Assembly: GCA_036378155.1 (NCBI GenBank) | Contig: DASUXA010000058.1 | Coordinates: 1-38,155 of the forward strand | Length of the DNA: 38,155 nt | Origin: DASUXA01 sp036378155 | GTDB lineage: Bacteria > Actinomycetota > Actinomycetes > Mycobacteriales > Micromonosporaceae | Reading direction: 5' to 3' | Shown: piece by piece, positions 22,828 through 31,308 of the stretch | Layout of the letters: every line of letters starts with the position of its first letter | Position numbering within the stretch: position 1 is the stretch's first letter | Notes under the pieces: model-generated | What the model was told of the DNA's origin: nothing | Databases searched by the model: none | What the model saw: the letters and a program-made list of their open reading frames with translations, nothing else | Translations under genes and position numbers: made by a program

Positions 22828-23943
22828 ATGCGTTGGGAAGGCTTACGGGTCGGCGGTGATCCGACCGGAGGCCCGGCGCGAGCGGCGCCACCCTTGCCGC
22901 TCGCGCTGCCCGACGCGGTCGTGCGCAGGTTCTCCACTCCCGGCTTCGCGGGCATGACCTTCTACGAGGTACGAGCCAAGTCGATCATCAACCGGGTGCC
23001 CGGCACCTCGCGGGTGCCGTTCGAGTGGACGCTCAATCCGTACCGCGGCTGCTCGCACGCCTGCCGGTACTGCTTCGCGCGCAACACGCACACCTATCTC
23101 GATCTCGATCCGGGGCGGGACTTCGACACCCGGGTCGTCGTGAAGGTCAACGCCCCGGATCTGTTGCGGCGGGAACTGTCCGCGCCGCGCTGGACCGGGG
23201 CGTCCATCGCGATGGGCACCAACGTCGACTGCTACCAGCGCGCCGAGGGTCGATACCGCCTGATGCGCGGCATCCTGGCGGCGCTGCGTGACTTCGCGAA
23301 CCCGTTCTCGATCCTCACCAAGGGCACGCTGATCCTGCGTGACGTGGACCTGTTGCGCCAGGCAGCCGAGGTGACCACCGTCGGACTGTCGGTGTCGGTC
23401 GGCTTCGTCGACGAGGCGGTGTGGCGCTCGGTCGAGCCGGGCGCGCCGAGCCCGCGCCGTCGACTCGACGTGGTGCGCCGGCTCACGGACGCCGGGTTCG
23501 CGGTCGGGGTCCTGATGGCGCCCATCCTGCCGGGGATCACCGACAGCGACGAGTCGATCGAGGCGACGGTCGCCGCGATCGCCCGTGCCGGAGCGGTGAG
23601 TTGCACCCCGCTGCCGCTGCACCTGCGAACCGGCGCGCGCGAGTGGTACCTCGCCTGGCTCGCCCGCGAGTTCCCGGACCTCATGCCCCGCTACGACGCG
23701 CTGTTCCGGCACGGCGCCTACTCGCCGAGCGGATACCAGCGGGAAGTGACCGCACGGGTGCGCGCCGCCGCCCGGCGGCACGGCATCGGATCACGCACCC
23801 CCGCCGGGGCGCGCAAGGTACCGGCGAGTCCGACCGAAGCTCGCGAACTGGGCGGCGACCCCCGAGTGCCGACCGCGAACGCGGCGGGCGATGGCGCGAC
23901 GCCGCGCCGCCAACCGCAGGCGACGCAGCTCACCCTGCTGTGA
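22828..23943 (+). CDS. Rv2578c-family radical SAM protein
   Basis: This 371-residue radical SAM enzyme has CxxxCxxC at C75, C79 and C82 in GCSHACRYCF. The family features VRAKSIINRVPG, FEWTLNPYRG, GTNVDCYQRAEG and SILTKGTLILRD are present. SPL-like radical SAM proteins of this family are conserved in mycobacteria and streptomycetes and linked to DNA damage, but the reaction is not known. The start MRWEGLRV at 22828 fits the family. The SOS box and leaderless promoter lie just upstream. The last 45 residues are low complexity. Confidence 0.9.
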   Translation: MRWEGLRVGGDPTGGPARAAPPLPLALPDAVVRRFSTPGFAGMTFYEVRAKSIINRVPGTSRVPFEWTLNPYRGCSHACRYCFARNTHTYLDLDPGRDFDTRVVVKVNAPDLLRRELSAPRWTGASIAMGTNVDCYQRAEGRYRLMRGILAALRDFANPFSILTKGTLILRDVDLLRQAAEVTTVGLSVSVGFVDEAVWRSVEPGAPSPRRRLDVVRRLTDAGFAVGVLMAPILPGITDSDESIEATVAAIARAGAVSCTPLPLHLRTGAREWYLAWLAREFPDLMPRYDALFRHGAYSPSGYQREVTARVRAAARRHGIGSRTPAGARKVPASPTEARELGGDPRVPTANAAGDGATPRRQPQATQLTLL

Positions 23944-23956
23944 CTACAGTCGAACC

Positions 23957-24367
23957 GTGACCTCACCACAGCGCATCCTCGCCGACGCCAACGTCATCGC
24001 GGTGGTTGGCGCGTCGCGCGACCCGGGCAAGCCGGCGCACTCGGTACCGGCGCAGTTGAAGCGCTACGGCTGGCGGGTGATCCCGGTGAACCCGCACGCC
24101 GACGAGATCTGGGGCGAGAAGGTGTACCGGTCGCTGGCGGACATCCCGGAACCGGTCGACCTGGTCAACGTGTTCCGACCGGCGGCGGACGCGCCACAGG
24201 TCGCCCGCGAGGCGGTCGCCATCGGCGCCAAGGCGATCTGGCTCCAACAGGACATCGTGTCCGCCGAGGCACGGGCCGTCGCCGAACAGGCGGGCCTGGC
24301 GTACGTCGAGGACAACTGCACCGCGGTGATCCGGGCGCTGTACCAACTGGACAAGCGCCCGGCGTGA
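23957..24367 (+). CDS. CoA-binding Rossmann protein (YccU/PF13380-like)
   Basis: This 136-residue CoA_binding_2 protein has the Rossmann start IAVVGASRDPGKPAHSVPAQL, the segment VIPVNPHADEIWGEKVYRSL and the C-terminal YVEDNCTAVIRALYQL. It binds CoA in family members, but no enzymatic role is established. The GTG at 23957 is 13 bases after the radical SAM stop. The stop codon lies in the first unit of a 23-bp tandem repeat. Confidence 0.88.
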   Translation: MTSPQRILADANVIAVVGASRDPGKPAHSVPAQLKRYGWRVIPVNPHADEIWGEKVYRSLADIPEPVDLVNVFRPAADAPQVAREAVAIGAKAIWLQQDIVSAEARAVAEQAGLAYVEDNCTAVIRALYQLDKRPA

Positions 24368-24429
24368 GACGGCGCGGGCGCCCGGCGTGAGACGGCGCGG
24401 GCGCCCGGCGTGACGCGAAGCGGGCGCCC
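24361..24429. repeat. 23-bp tandem repeat, three copies
   Basis: The unit runs from GGCGTGAGACGG to CGGGCGCCC. Two copies are perfect (24361-24383, 24384-24406) and a third is degenerate (24407-24429). It begins inside the CoA-binding gene, so its stop codon TGA is repeated in each copy. GCGGGCGCCCGC palindromes could terminate the converging transcripts. Confidence 0.8.
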
Positions 24430-24480
24430 GCGGGTGCCGCGCCTGCTGGACGCGCGACGTCGCCCCGCCGTGCCCGGCCG

Positions 24481-25680
24481 CTACTGCCGGTACTCCTTGA
24501 GCAGCCCACGCGAGATGATCGTCTTCTGGATCTCCGAGGTACCTTCGCCGATCAGCAGGAACGGCGCCTCACGCATCAGCCGCTCGATCTCGTACTCCTT
24601 GGAGTACCCGTACCCGCCGTGGATGCGGAACGCCTCCTGTACCACCTCGGCGCAGTACTCGCTGGCGAGCAGCTTCGCCATGCCCGCCTCGACGTCGTTG
24701 CGCTGACCGGCGTCCTTCAGCCGCGCCGCGTTGACCATCAGGGCGTGCGCCGCCTCGATCTTGGTACCCATCTCCGCCAGCTTGAAGGCGATCGCCTGGT
24801 GCTTGTACAGCGGTGCGCCGAAGGTCTGCCGCTGCTGGGCGTACCCGACGGCGAGTTCGAACGCCCGCAGCGAGATCCCGCACGCGCGCGCCGCCACGTT
24901 CACCCGGCCGACCTCGATACCGTCCATCATCTGGTAGAAGCCGCGTCCGAGGCCGGCGTCCGGACCGCCGAGGATCGCCGACGCCGGTACCGAATGGTTG
25001 TCGAGCACCATCTCGGTGGTCTCGACACCCTTGTACCCCATCTTCTCGATCCTGCCGGGGATGGTGAGTCCGGGCGCGGTCTCGCCGAAGCCCGGCTCCT
25101 TCTCCAGCAGGAAGGTAGTCATGTTCCCGTACACCGAGTCCGCGCCGAGTTCGGTCCTGACCAGGGTCGCCACCACGGAGGAGTACGCGCCGTTGGTCAG
25201 CCACATCTTCTGACCGTCGATCACGTACCGGTCGCCCTCCGGTACGGCCTTGGTCCGGATCGCCGAGACGTCGGAGCCGCAGCCCGGCTCGGACATGGAG
25301 AATGCCCCGCGGACCTCGCCGGTCGCCAGCTTCGGCAGCAGTCGCCGCTTCTGCTCCTCCGAGCCGTGCTTCGAGATCAGGTACGCGACGATGAAGTGCG
25401 TGTTGACGATGCCCGAGATCGACATCCAGCCGCGCGACAGCTCCTCGACCACCAGGGCGTAGGTCAGCAGCGACTCGCCGAGCCCGCCGTACTCTTCGTC
25501 GATGGTCAGCCCGAACAGTCCCATCTCCCGCATCCCGTCGACGATCGACGCCGGGTACTCGTCGGCGTGTTCCAGCCGCTGGGCGTGCGGAATGATCTCC
25601 TTGTCGACGAAGTCCCGGACGGTCTCCAGGATCGCGCGTTGGACGTCGCTGAGGCCGGGCGTCTGCGCGAGGCGTGCCAT
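24481..25680 (-). CDS. Acyl-CoA dehydrogenase (probable methylsuccinyl-CoA type)
   Basis: This 399-residue FAD-dependent acyl-CoA dehydrogenase introduces a trans-2 double bond into an acyl-CoA thioester. Family features are AFSMSEPGCGSDVSAIRTKA, KMWLTNGAYSSVVATLVRT, RQTFGAPLYKHQAIAF, IHGGYGYSKEYEIERLMREA and the catalytic glutamate (about E379) in GEGTSEIQ. Relatives in Streptomyces ethylmalonyl-CoA clusters act on methylsuccinyl-CoA, and two partner genes occur nearby in this window. The ATG at 25680 has CGGAGGG upstream. General fatty-acid oxidation is the alternative role. Confidence 0.9.
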   Translation of the reverse strand: MARLAQTPGLSDVQRAILETVRDFVDKEIIPHAQRLEHADEYPASIVDGMREMGLFGLTIDEEYGGLGESLLTYALVVEELSRGWMSISGIVNTHFIVAYLISKHGSEEQKRRLLPKLATGEVRGAFSMSEPGCGSDVSAIRTKAVPEGDRYVIDGQKMWLTNGAYSSVVATLVRTELGADSVYGNMTTFLLEKEPGFGETAPGLTIPGRIEKMGYKGVETTEMVLDNHSVPASAILGGPDAGLGRGFYQMMDGIEVGRVNVAARACGISLRAFELAVGYAQQRQTFGAPLYKHQAIAFKLAEMGTKIEAAHALMVNAARLKDAGQRNDVEAGMAKLLASEYCAEVVQEAFRIHGGYGYSKEYEIERLMREAPFLLIGEGTSEIQKTIISRGLLKEYRQ

Positions 25681-25870
25681 GGGAGCCCTCCGATCAGCCG
25701 GAGCCGCGGTTACCGTCGGCTAAGTTACTGGCGAGTTGGGTTGGAGTATCGCCCTGCTCCGCACGCTATCCAAGGTGGCCGCACCACACACGCTGTGTGA
25801 CAACGCTCACCGCCCCCGGAGGGTGGCACCCGTGCGGTACGGTCAGCGGGCGACAAGGGAGGAACAACAC

Positions 25871-26404
25871 ATGACCTGGCCCCAGGGGAGCAACCCCGAC
25901 CCCTATCAGCAGCCGCAGTACGGGCAGCAGCCCCCCTACGGGCAGTCGAACGACGACCCGTACGCCGCACCGCAACCCCCCTCGTACGGGCAGCCGACCA
26001 ACGACCCGTACGCGCAACAGCCCCCGTCCCAGCCCTGGGACCAGACATACCAGCAGAGCCCGACCTCCGGGCAGCCGTACGGGCAGCCGACCTCCGGGCA
26101 GCCGTACGGGCAGCAGGGCTACCCGCAGCAGCCCTACTCGTACCCGGGCTACGCGGTGGCGCCCCAGTCCAGCACCACGAACACGATGGCGATCCTCGCG
26201 CTGATCTTCGCGTTTGTGTTCTCCCCCCTGGGCATCGTGTTCGGTCACATCGCCAAGAAGCAGATCAAGGAGCGCGGCGAGCAGGGCGACGGCCTCGCGA
26301 CCTGGGGTCTGATCCTCGGGTACGTGTTCACCGGGCTCAGCGTGCTGCTCTGCTGCGGCGGCGTCCTCGCGAGCATCGCGTCCAACAGCGGCTCGACGTA
26401 CTGA
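25871..26404 (+). CDS. DUF4190 membrane protein with Pro/Gln/Tyr-rich N-terminus
   Basis: This 177-residue protein begins with about 95 residues of QPPYGQ-like repeats (including two near-identical copies of PTSGQPYGQ). A DUF4190 region with two helices follows: TNTMAILALIFAFVFSPLGIVFG, the conserved GHIAKKQIKERGEQGDGLA loop, then WGLILGYVFTGLSVLLCCGG. The function is unknown. GGGAGGAACAACAC precedes the ATG at 25871. A paralogue lies at 27398-27832. Confidence 0.85.
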   Translation: MTWPQGSNPDPYQQPQYGQQPPYGQSNDDPYAAPQPPSYGQPTNDPYAQQPPSQPWDQTYQQSPTSGQPYGQPTSGQPYGQQGYPQQPYSYPGYAVAPQSSTTNTMAILALIFAFVFSPLGIVFGHIAKKQIKERGEQGDGLATWGLILGYVFTGLSVLLCCGGVLASIASNSGSTY

Positions 26405-26456
26405 CCGTCTCCGCAAGGCTGGTTGCGGCAAGGCTTCGTGCAGCCCCGCGACGACA

Positions 26457-26491
26457 CGGTGTGGCCCGGGCGTTCTGCCCGGGCCACACCG
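26457..26491. terminator. Bidirectional terminator, 15-bp stem
   Basis: CGGTGTGGCCCGGGC (26457-26471) pairs perfectly with GCCCGGGCCACACCG (26477-26491) around GTTCT, between the convergent DUF4190 and SDR genes. Confidence 0.88.
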
Positions 26492-26501
26492 TTAACGGCG
26501 G

Positions 26502-27272
26502 TCAGCGGTACAGCGCCTCGCGGACGCTGTTGCCGCCGTCGACGACGAGCATCTGCCCGGTGATGTACGACGCGCCCGGCGAACACAGGAACGCGACCGC
26601 CGACGCGACCTCGTCCGGCGAGCCGGGGCGCCCCATCGGGCTGCCGAGGCCCTGCTTCAGTTCGACGACGGTGGACGCGTCGGTGTGGATGATCCCCGGC
26701 GCCACCGCGTTGACGGTCACACCGTCGGCGACCAGTTCCATCGCCAGCGCGCGGGTCAGACCGACCACGCCGGACTTCGCCGCCGCGTACGCCGCCTCGG
26801 TGGGCAACGCGTTCACCGGTCCGGCGGTCGCCGCGAGGTTGACCACGCGACCCCACCCGCGCTCCGCCATCCCGCCCACGAACACCCGGCTGACCAGGAA
26901 CGCGGTGGTCAGGTTCCGGTCGATCTCGGTACGCCACTCGTCGAGGGTGAGCTGGGCGACCGGGCGCAGCACCTCCGGGCTCGCCTTGCTCGCCAGCCCG
27001 GCGTTGTTGACCACGATATCGACCGGGCCGAGCTGGTCGCCGATCGCGTCGGCGAGCGCGCCGACCTCCGCTTCGTCTGTCAGATCAGCGACAAAGCCGG
27101 TGACCCCGAGTTCGCCGGCACGCTCGTGAATGCGCCGGGTGGTGGACACGATCGCGACGTCGGCGCCGAGTTCGGCGAGCCGGCGGGCGGTCGCGAACCC
27201 GATACCGTGCGGGCTGCCCGCGCCGGTCACCAGTGCGATACGCCCGTCGAGGCGGTTCAGGTCGGCGCTCAT
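26502..27272 (-). CDS. Short-chain dehydrogenase/reductase
   Basis: This 256-residue classical SDR has the nucleotide site ALVTGAGSPHGIGFATARRL, the VNNAG motif and the catalytic AAYAAAKSG (Tyr and Lys). The C-terminus DEVASAVAFLCSPGASYITGQMLVVDGG is typical of the FabG-like group. The substrate is not known. The ATG at 27272 is preferred; an upstream GTG (27308) would add 12 residues. Confidence 0.92.
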   Translation of the reverse strand: MSADLNRLDGRIALVTGAGSPHGIGFATARRLAELGADVAIVSTTRRIHERAGELGVTGFVADLTDEAEVGALADAIGDQLGPVDIVVNNAGLASKASPEVLRPVAQLTLDEWRTEIDRNLTTAFLVSRVFVGGMAERGWGRVVNLAATAGPVNALPTEAAYAAAKSGVVGLTRALAMELVADGVTVNAVAPGIIHTDASTVVELKQGLGSPMGRPGSPDEVASAVAFLCSPGASYITGQMLVVDGGNSVREALYR

Positions 27273-27397
27273 GACGCGATCCTGCCCGGTACCGCCCGCC
27301 CCGGGCAACGGGCCTGGCGGGGGACGCGACAGCCGGTCGGGCGCCGGTACCCTGACCTGACTTTCAGCGCGCCACGACGGCGACCGATGGAGACGGC

Positions 27398-27832
27398 ATG
27401 AGCGATCCGCAGTGGACCGGGGTACCCGGCCAGTCCGCCCACCCGAGCGGGGACTGGTCGACCGCGGCGGGCCAGCAGCCCTACCCCGGCTACTCGTACC
27501 CCGCCTACTCGTACCCGGGGTACCCGCCGGTCGTGGCGGTACCGCAGCCCACCAACGGGCTCGCGATCGCCTCGCTCGTGCTGTCCCTCGCCGGGATCGC
27601 CAGTTGCGGACTGACGTCGCTGGTCGGCGCGATCCTGGGTCACGTCGCGCGACGGCAGATCCGGGAGCGTGGCGAGAGCGGCGACGGACTCGCGCTCGCC
27701 GGGATCGTATGCGGCTGGGTGATCCTCGGGTTGGCGGTCGTGGGCGGGACGGCGTACTTAGCGTTCATCGCCTGGACCATTTCGCACATCAACGACCTGC
27801 CCGGGTACGACCCGACGCCGTTCCCGAGCTAG
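27398..27832 (+). CDS. DUF4190 membrane protein (paralogue)
   Basis: This 144-residue protein has a Tyr/Pro-rich N-terminus (YPGYSYPAYSYPGYPP) and the DUF4190 core: TNGLAIASLVLSLAGIASCGL, the loop GHVARRQIRERGESGDGLA and the second helix GIVCGWVILGLAVVGG. It shares the fold and loop with the gene at 25871, and the two flank the SDR gene. The function is unknown. The ATG at 27398 is 19 residues before the first Tyr-rich repeat and fits the family. Confidence 0.85.
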   Translation: MSDPQWTGVPGQSAHPSGDWSTAAGQQPYPGYSYPAYSYPGYPPVVAVPQPTNGLAIASLVLSLAGIASCGLTSLVGAILGHVARRQIRERGESGDGLALAGIVCGWVILGLAVVGGTAYLAFIAWTISHINDLPGYDPTPFPS

Positions 27833-27890
27833 TGCCGCCGCCGGTGTCCGCGCCGAGCCTCCCGCCCGCGCCCGGGCGGCAGCGCGAACG

Positions 27891-28847
27891 TCAGGCGGAG
27901 GGTGGCTCGAACCGGGTGGTACGGCTCATCCCGGCGGCACGCCCCTTGGCGGCGACGACCAGCGCCATCTTCCGCGACGCCTCGTCGATCATCTCGTCGC
28001 CGAGCATCACCGCGCCGAGCTTCCCGCCCGCCTCGGAGGTGTAGTACTCGTACGCGTCGAGGATGAGTTCGGCGTGGTCGTAGTCGGACTGACTCGGCGA
28101 GTACACGTCGTTCGCCGCGTCGATCTGACCCGGATGCAGCACCCACTTGCCGTCGAAGCCGAGCGCCGCCGAGCGCTTGGCGACCTCGCGGAACCCGTCG
28201 ACGTCGCGGATCTGCAGGAACGGACCGTCGATCGCCTGCTGGTCGTTGGTACGGGCGGCCATCAGGATGCGCATCAGGATGTAGTGGTACGGGTCGCCCG
28301 GATAGTCCGGGTGCAACGCGCCGACGACCAGCGACTTCATGTTGATCGACGCCATGAAGTCGGCGGGACCGAAGATGATCGTCTCGACCCGTGGCGAGGC
28401 CGCCGCGATGGCGTCCACGTTCACCAGACCCTTGGCGTTCTCGATCTGAGCCTCGATGCCGATCCCGCCGACCGGCAGACCGAGCGTCTTCTCGATCTGG
28501 GTCAGGGTCAGGTCCAGCCAGTGGATGTGCGACGCCTCCTGGACCTTCGGCAGCATGATGCAGTCCAGGTTCGCCCCGGCGCCCTCGACCACCTCGACGA
28601 CGTCCTGGTACGTCCACTGGGTGGTGAGGTCGTTGACCCGTACCACCCGGACCTTGCCGCCCCAGTCGCCGTTGTTCAGCGCGGCGACCACGTTCTTGCG
28701 TGCGCCGGGCTTCGCCAGCGGCGCGACTGCGTCCTCGAGGTCGAGGAACACCTGATCCGCCGGCAGCCCCTGAGCCTTGTCGAGCATCTTGGTGCTCGAC
28801 CCGGGCACTGCCAGGCACGATCGGCGGGAGCGTCCGGCAGCGCCCAT
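27891..28847 (-). CDS. CitE-like HpcH/HpaI lyase (probable malyl-CoA lyase)
   Basis: This 318-residue HpcH/HpaI-aldolase family protein starts RRSCLAVPGSSTKMLDKAQGL. It has the metal/acid site QVFLDLEDAVAPLAKPGAR and the substrate segment GIGIEAQIENAKGLVNVDAI. Close relatives are encoded beside crotonyl-CoA reductase in Streptomyces (CitE-like in the ethylmalonyl-CoA pathway), where they cleave malyl-CoA or beta-methylmalyl-CoA. The ATG at 28847 has GAGG 7 bases upstream. Divergent from the SDR at 28900. Confidence 0.88.
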   Translation of the reverse strand: MGAAGRSRRSCLAVPGSSTKMLDKAQGLPADQVFLDLEDAVAPLAKPGARKNVVAALNNGDWGGKVRVVRVNDLTTQWTYQDVVEVVEGAGANLDCIMLPKVQEASHIHWLDLTLTQIEKTLGLPVGGIGIEAQIENAKGLVNVDAIAAASPRVETIIFGPADFMASINMKSLVVGALHPDYPGDPYHYILMRILMAARTNDQQAIDGPFLQIRDVDGFREVAKRSAALGFDGKWVLHPGQIDAANDVYSPSQSDYDHAELILDAYEYYTSEAGGKLGAVMLGDEMIDEASRKMALVVAAKGRAAGMSRTTRFEPPSA

Positions 28848-28899
28848 GGTGACTCCTCAACGACGGTCGGTACCTTTGCCGACAAGTTAGCCTCGTCCG

Positions 28900-29754
28900 G
28901 TGAGCGACGAGAATGTCTCTGTGGGAGATCTCACCGGCCGGACCGTGGTGGTCACCGGCGCGAGTTCCGGCATCGGGCTGGCCGCCGCCGAGGAGTTCGC
29001 GCGGCGCGGGGCGCGGGTGGTACTGGTCGGGCGCGACCGGGGTCGGCTCGACGCGGCGGTCGCCGCGGTACGCGCGGTCGCCGCCGTGGACGCCCAGCCC
29101 GCCGGGTACGCGGCGGACTTCGCCTCGCTCGGCGAGGTCCGGGCGCTGGCGGGGGCGCTGCGCGAGGAGTACCCGACCATCGACGTGCTCGCCAACAACG
29201 CGGGCGGGGTGTACCCGAAACGGGTCGTCACCCGCGACGGGCACGAACTGACCATCCAGGCGAACCACCTCGCCCCGTTCCTGCTGACCGCCCTGCTGAG
29301 GGACCGGCTCGCCGGGGGACGGATGATCGCGACGGCGTCCGACGCGCACCGGGCGGGTCGCCTCGACCCCGACGACCTGGAAGGCGCGCGGCTGCGGTAC
29401 CAGCCGTTCGTCGCGTACGGGTCGAGCAAGCAGGCGAACATCCTGTTCGCGGCGGAGGCGGCACGCCGCTGGCCGGAGATCCACTCGTTCAGCTACCACC
29501 CGGGCGTGGTACGCACCCGGTTCGGCAGGGACAGCGGGGTGGTCAGCATGTTCTACCGGATGGCGCCCGGACTGCTCACCCCGGCGAAGGGCGCCGACAC
29601 GCTGGTCTGGCTGGCGACCGCGCCGCTGACCGACCTGGTCGACGGCGGGTACTACGTCAAGCGCCGGCGTCGCCGCCCGAACGCCACAGCCGCCGACCCG
29701 ACCATCGCGGCGAAGCTGTGGGAGGTCAGCGAGCGCGCGGTCGGGCTGGGCTGA
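28900..29754 (+). CDS. Short-chain dehydrogenase/reductase
   Basis: This 284-residue SDR has the site VVVTGASSGIGLAAAEEFAR, the NNAGG motif and the catalytic VAYGSSKQAN with Tyr and Lys. ASDAHRAGRLDPDDLEG and SYHPGVVRTRFGRD are typical of the retinol-dehydrogenase-like subgroup. The substrate is not known. The GTG at 28900 is in front of MSDENVSVGDL; a later GTG at 28921 is possible. Confidence 0.9.
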   Translation: MSDENVSVGDLTGRTVVVTGASSGIGLAAAEEFARRGARVVLVGRDRGRLDAAVAAVRAVAAVDAQPAGYAADFASLGEVRALAGALREEYPTIDVLANNAGGVYPKRVVTRDGHELTIQANHLAPFLLTALLRDRLAGGRMIATASDAHRAGRLDPDDLEGARLRYQPFVAYGSSKQANILFAAEAARRWPEIHSFSYHPGVVRTRFGRDSGVVSMFYRMAPGLLTPAKGADTLVWLATAPLTDLVDGGYYVKRRRRRPNATAADPTIAAKLWEVSERAVGLG

Positions 29755-29785
29755 GGGTCGCCGGTACCGGGCGCGGCGGTCGGGC

Positions 29786-30736
29786 TCAGCCGGTCAGGAC
29801 CGCGTCCGGTACCGGCGGCGCGCCGCTGTCGCTCGGTCGGGCCGGTCGACGGCTGCCGAGTACCACCACGGCGACGCCCACCACCAGCAGCACGAGCCCC
29901 GGCCAGGCGGCGGCGCGCGGCGTCTGACCCAGCCACAGCCAGCCGATCAGGGCAGCTCCCGGTACCTCCAACAGGATGAGCACCGACACCGTGGTCGCCG
30001 AGATCCGGTGCAGCGCGTAGTTGAACATCGAGTGTCCGAGCAACTGGGGACCCACGGTCAGCGCCGCGATCGCCAGCCAGGTGGTGGCGGGGAAGCCGTG
30101 CAGCGGTACCCCCCAGGACAGGCATCCGACGCCGATCAGCAGCGCGCACACGCCGTAGCAGACCGTGGTGTATGTGGTGGTGCTGATCGCGGTGCGGGCG
30201 CGTTCGCCGAACGCGGTGTACCCCGCGGCCGCCATGCCGCCGACCACGGCGAGCAGGTCGCCGATGAACGCCTTGGGCGAGGCGGCGAAGTCGGCGCGGC
30301 TGGCGACCGCCGCGCCGAGTACCGCGATGGCGATGCCCAGCCAGGTCAACCGGCTCAACCGCCGACCCTGGACGAGCGCGATCAGCCCCTGCCAGACGGG
30401 TTGGGTGGCGCCCAGGGCGGTCGCCGCCGCGACCGTGGTCAGCTTCGCGCTCGGAATCCAGGTGCTGAAGTGCGCCGCGAGGAAGACCCCGGCGAGCACG
30501 CAGACCAGCCCGGTACGGCGACCGGTCGGCGAGCGGACCAGCCCGGCGAGTTCGGTCCGCCGGGTCGCCAGGGCGGTCGGGGCGAGCAGCCCCGCTGCCA
30601 GGGCGTTGCGCCAGAACGCGATGGCGAGCGCCGGGGCGACCGCGAACGCGATCAGCGGCGCGGACGACGACACCGCCGCCACGGCGACCACGATCGCGGC
30701 GGTGGTCGGTACGTCGAGGCGGGACCGGGGCGGCAC
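29786..30736 (-). CDS. DMT-superfamily (EamA) transporter
   Basis: This 316-residue EamA-type transporter has ten predicted helices in two repeats. Visible features are FWRNALAAGLLAPTALATRR, ALGATQPVWQGLIALVQG and the second-repeat SVLILLEVPGAALIGWLWLG. The substrate is not known. The GTG at 30736 is 3 bases from the stop of the NuoB gene, so both are in one leftward unit. The relationship to NuoB is unclear. Confidence 0.9.
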   Translation of the reverse strand: MPPRSRLDVPTTAAIVVAVAAVSSSAPLIAFAVAPALAIAFWRNALAAGLLAPTALATRRTELAGLVRSPTGRRTGLVCVLAGVFLAAHFSTWIPSAKLTTVAAATALGATQPVWQGLIALVQGRRLSRLTWLGIAIAVLGAAVASRADFAASPKAFIGDLLAVVGGMAAAGYTAFGERARTAISTTTYTTVCYGVCALLIGVGCLSWGVPLHGFPATTWLAIAALTVGPQLLGHSMFNYALHRISATTVSVLILLEVPGAALIGWLWLGQTPRAAAWPGLVLLVVGVAVVVLGSRRPARPSDSGAPPVPDAVLTG

Positions 30737-30739
30737 GTG

Positions 30740-31276
30740 TCAGACCAGCGGGGGCGGCGGTACCGACGGGGCGGTCAGCGCGGCGGGGTCCGGGCGACCG
30801 GACGTGGTCGTCGCGTCGCCCGCGACAGCGCCGCCGATCGAGGCGCTCAGGGTGCGGATGCCGGACAGCAGCGCCTCCGGGCGGGGCGGGCAGCCGGGGA
30901 CGTACACGTCCACCGGGATCAGCTGGTCGACGCCCTTGGTCACCGAGTACGAGTCCCAGTACGGTCCGCCGCAGTTCGCGCAGGCGCCGAACGAGATCAC
31001 GTACTTCGGGTCGGGCATCGACTCGTACACCCGCCGGATCGCCGGCGCGATCTTGTCGGTGACGGTACCCGAGATGACCAGCAGTTCCGCCTCCCGCACC
31101 GGGTCGGTGGGGGCGGGAACGGGCGGCTGGAACAGTTCGCCGCCGCGCGCCATGGTCGCCACGAACTCGACCGCGCAGCAGGCGAGCCCGAAGTTGAACA
31201 CCCACAGCGAGTACCGCCGGTCCAGGTTCACCACGAACCGGATCGGCGCCCCGAGCACACCTGGCGACTCAGCCAC
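30740..31276 (-). CDS. NuoB-like protein (orphan complex I subunit)
   Basis: This 178-residue NADH-quinone oxidoreductase subunit B homologue has the N2 cluster ligands C33, C34 (LACCAVEF), C99 (GACANCGG) and C129 (VPGCPPRP) all in place. SLWVFNFGLACCAVEF and VDVYVPGCPPRPEALLSGI are typical. No other nuo genes are nearby, so this is an extra copy outside the main complex I operon. It may serve a partial complex or another redox partner. The GTG at 31276 is chosen because it begins VAESPGVLGAPIRF, and no ribosome site is clear. Confidence 0.88.
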   Translation of the reverse strand: MAESPGVLGAPIRFVVNLDRRYSLWVFNFGLACCAVEFVATMARGGELFQPPVPAPTDPVREAELLVISGTVTDKIAPAIRRVYESMPDPKYVISFGACANCGGPYWDSYSVTKGVDQLIPVDVYVPGCPPRPEALLSGIRTLSASIGGAVAGDATTTSGRPDPAALTAPSVPPPPLV

Positions 31277-31308
31277 CAGGTCACGGTAGCGTGCCCCCGA
31301 TCGGGCGA

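Noticed and set aside
24361..24429. CRISPR-like array
   Set aside because: The 23-bp units are directly adjacent with no unique spacers, so this is a simple tandem repeat.
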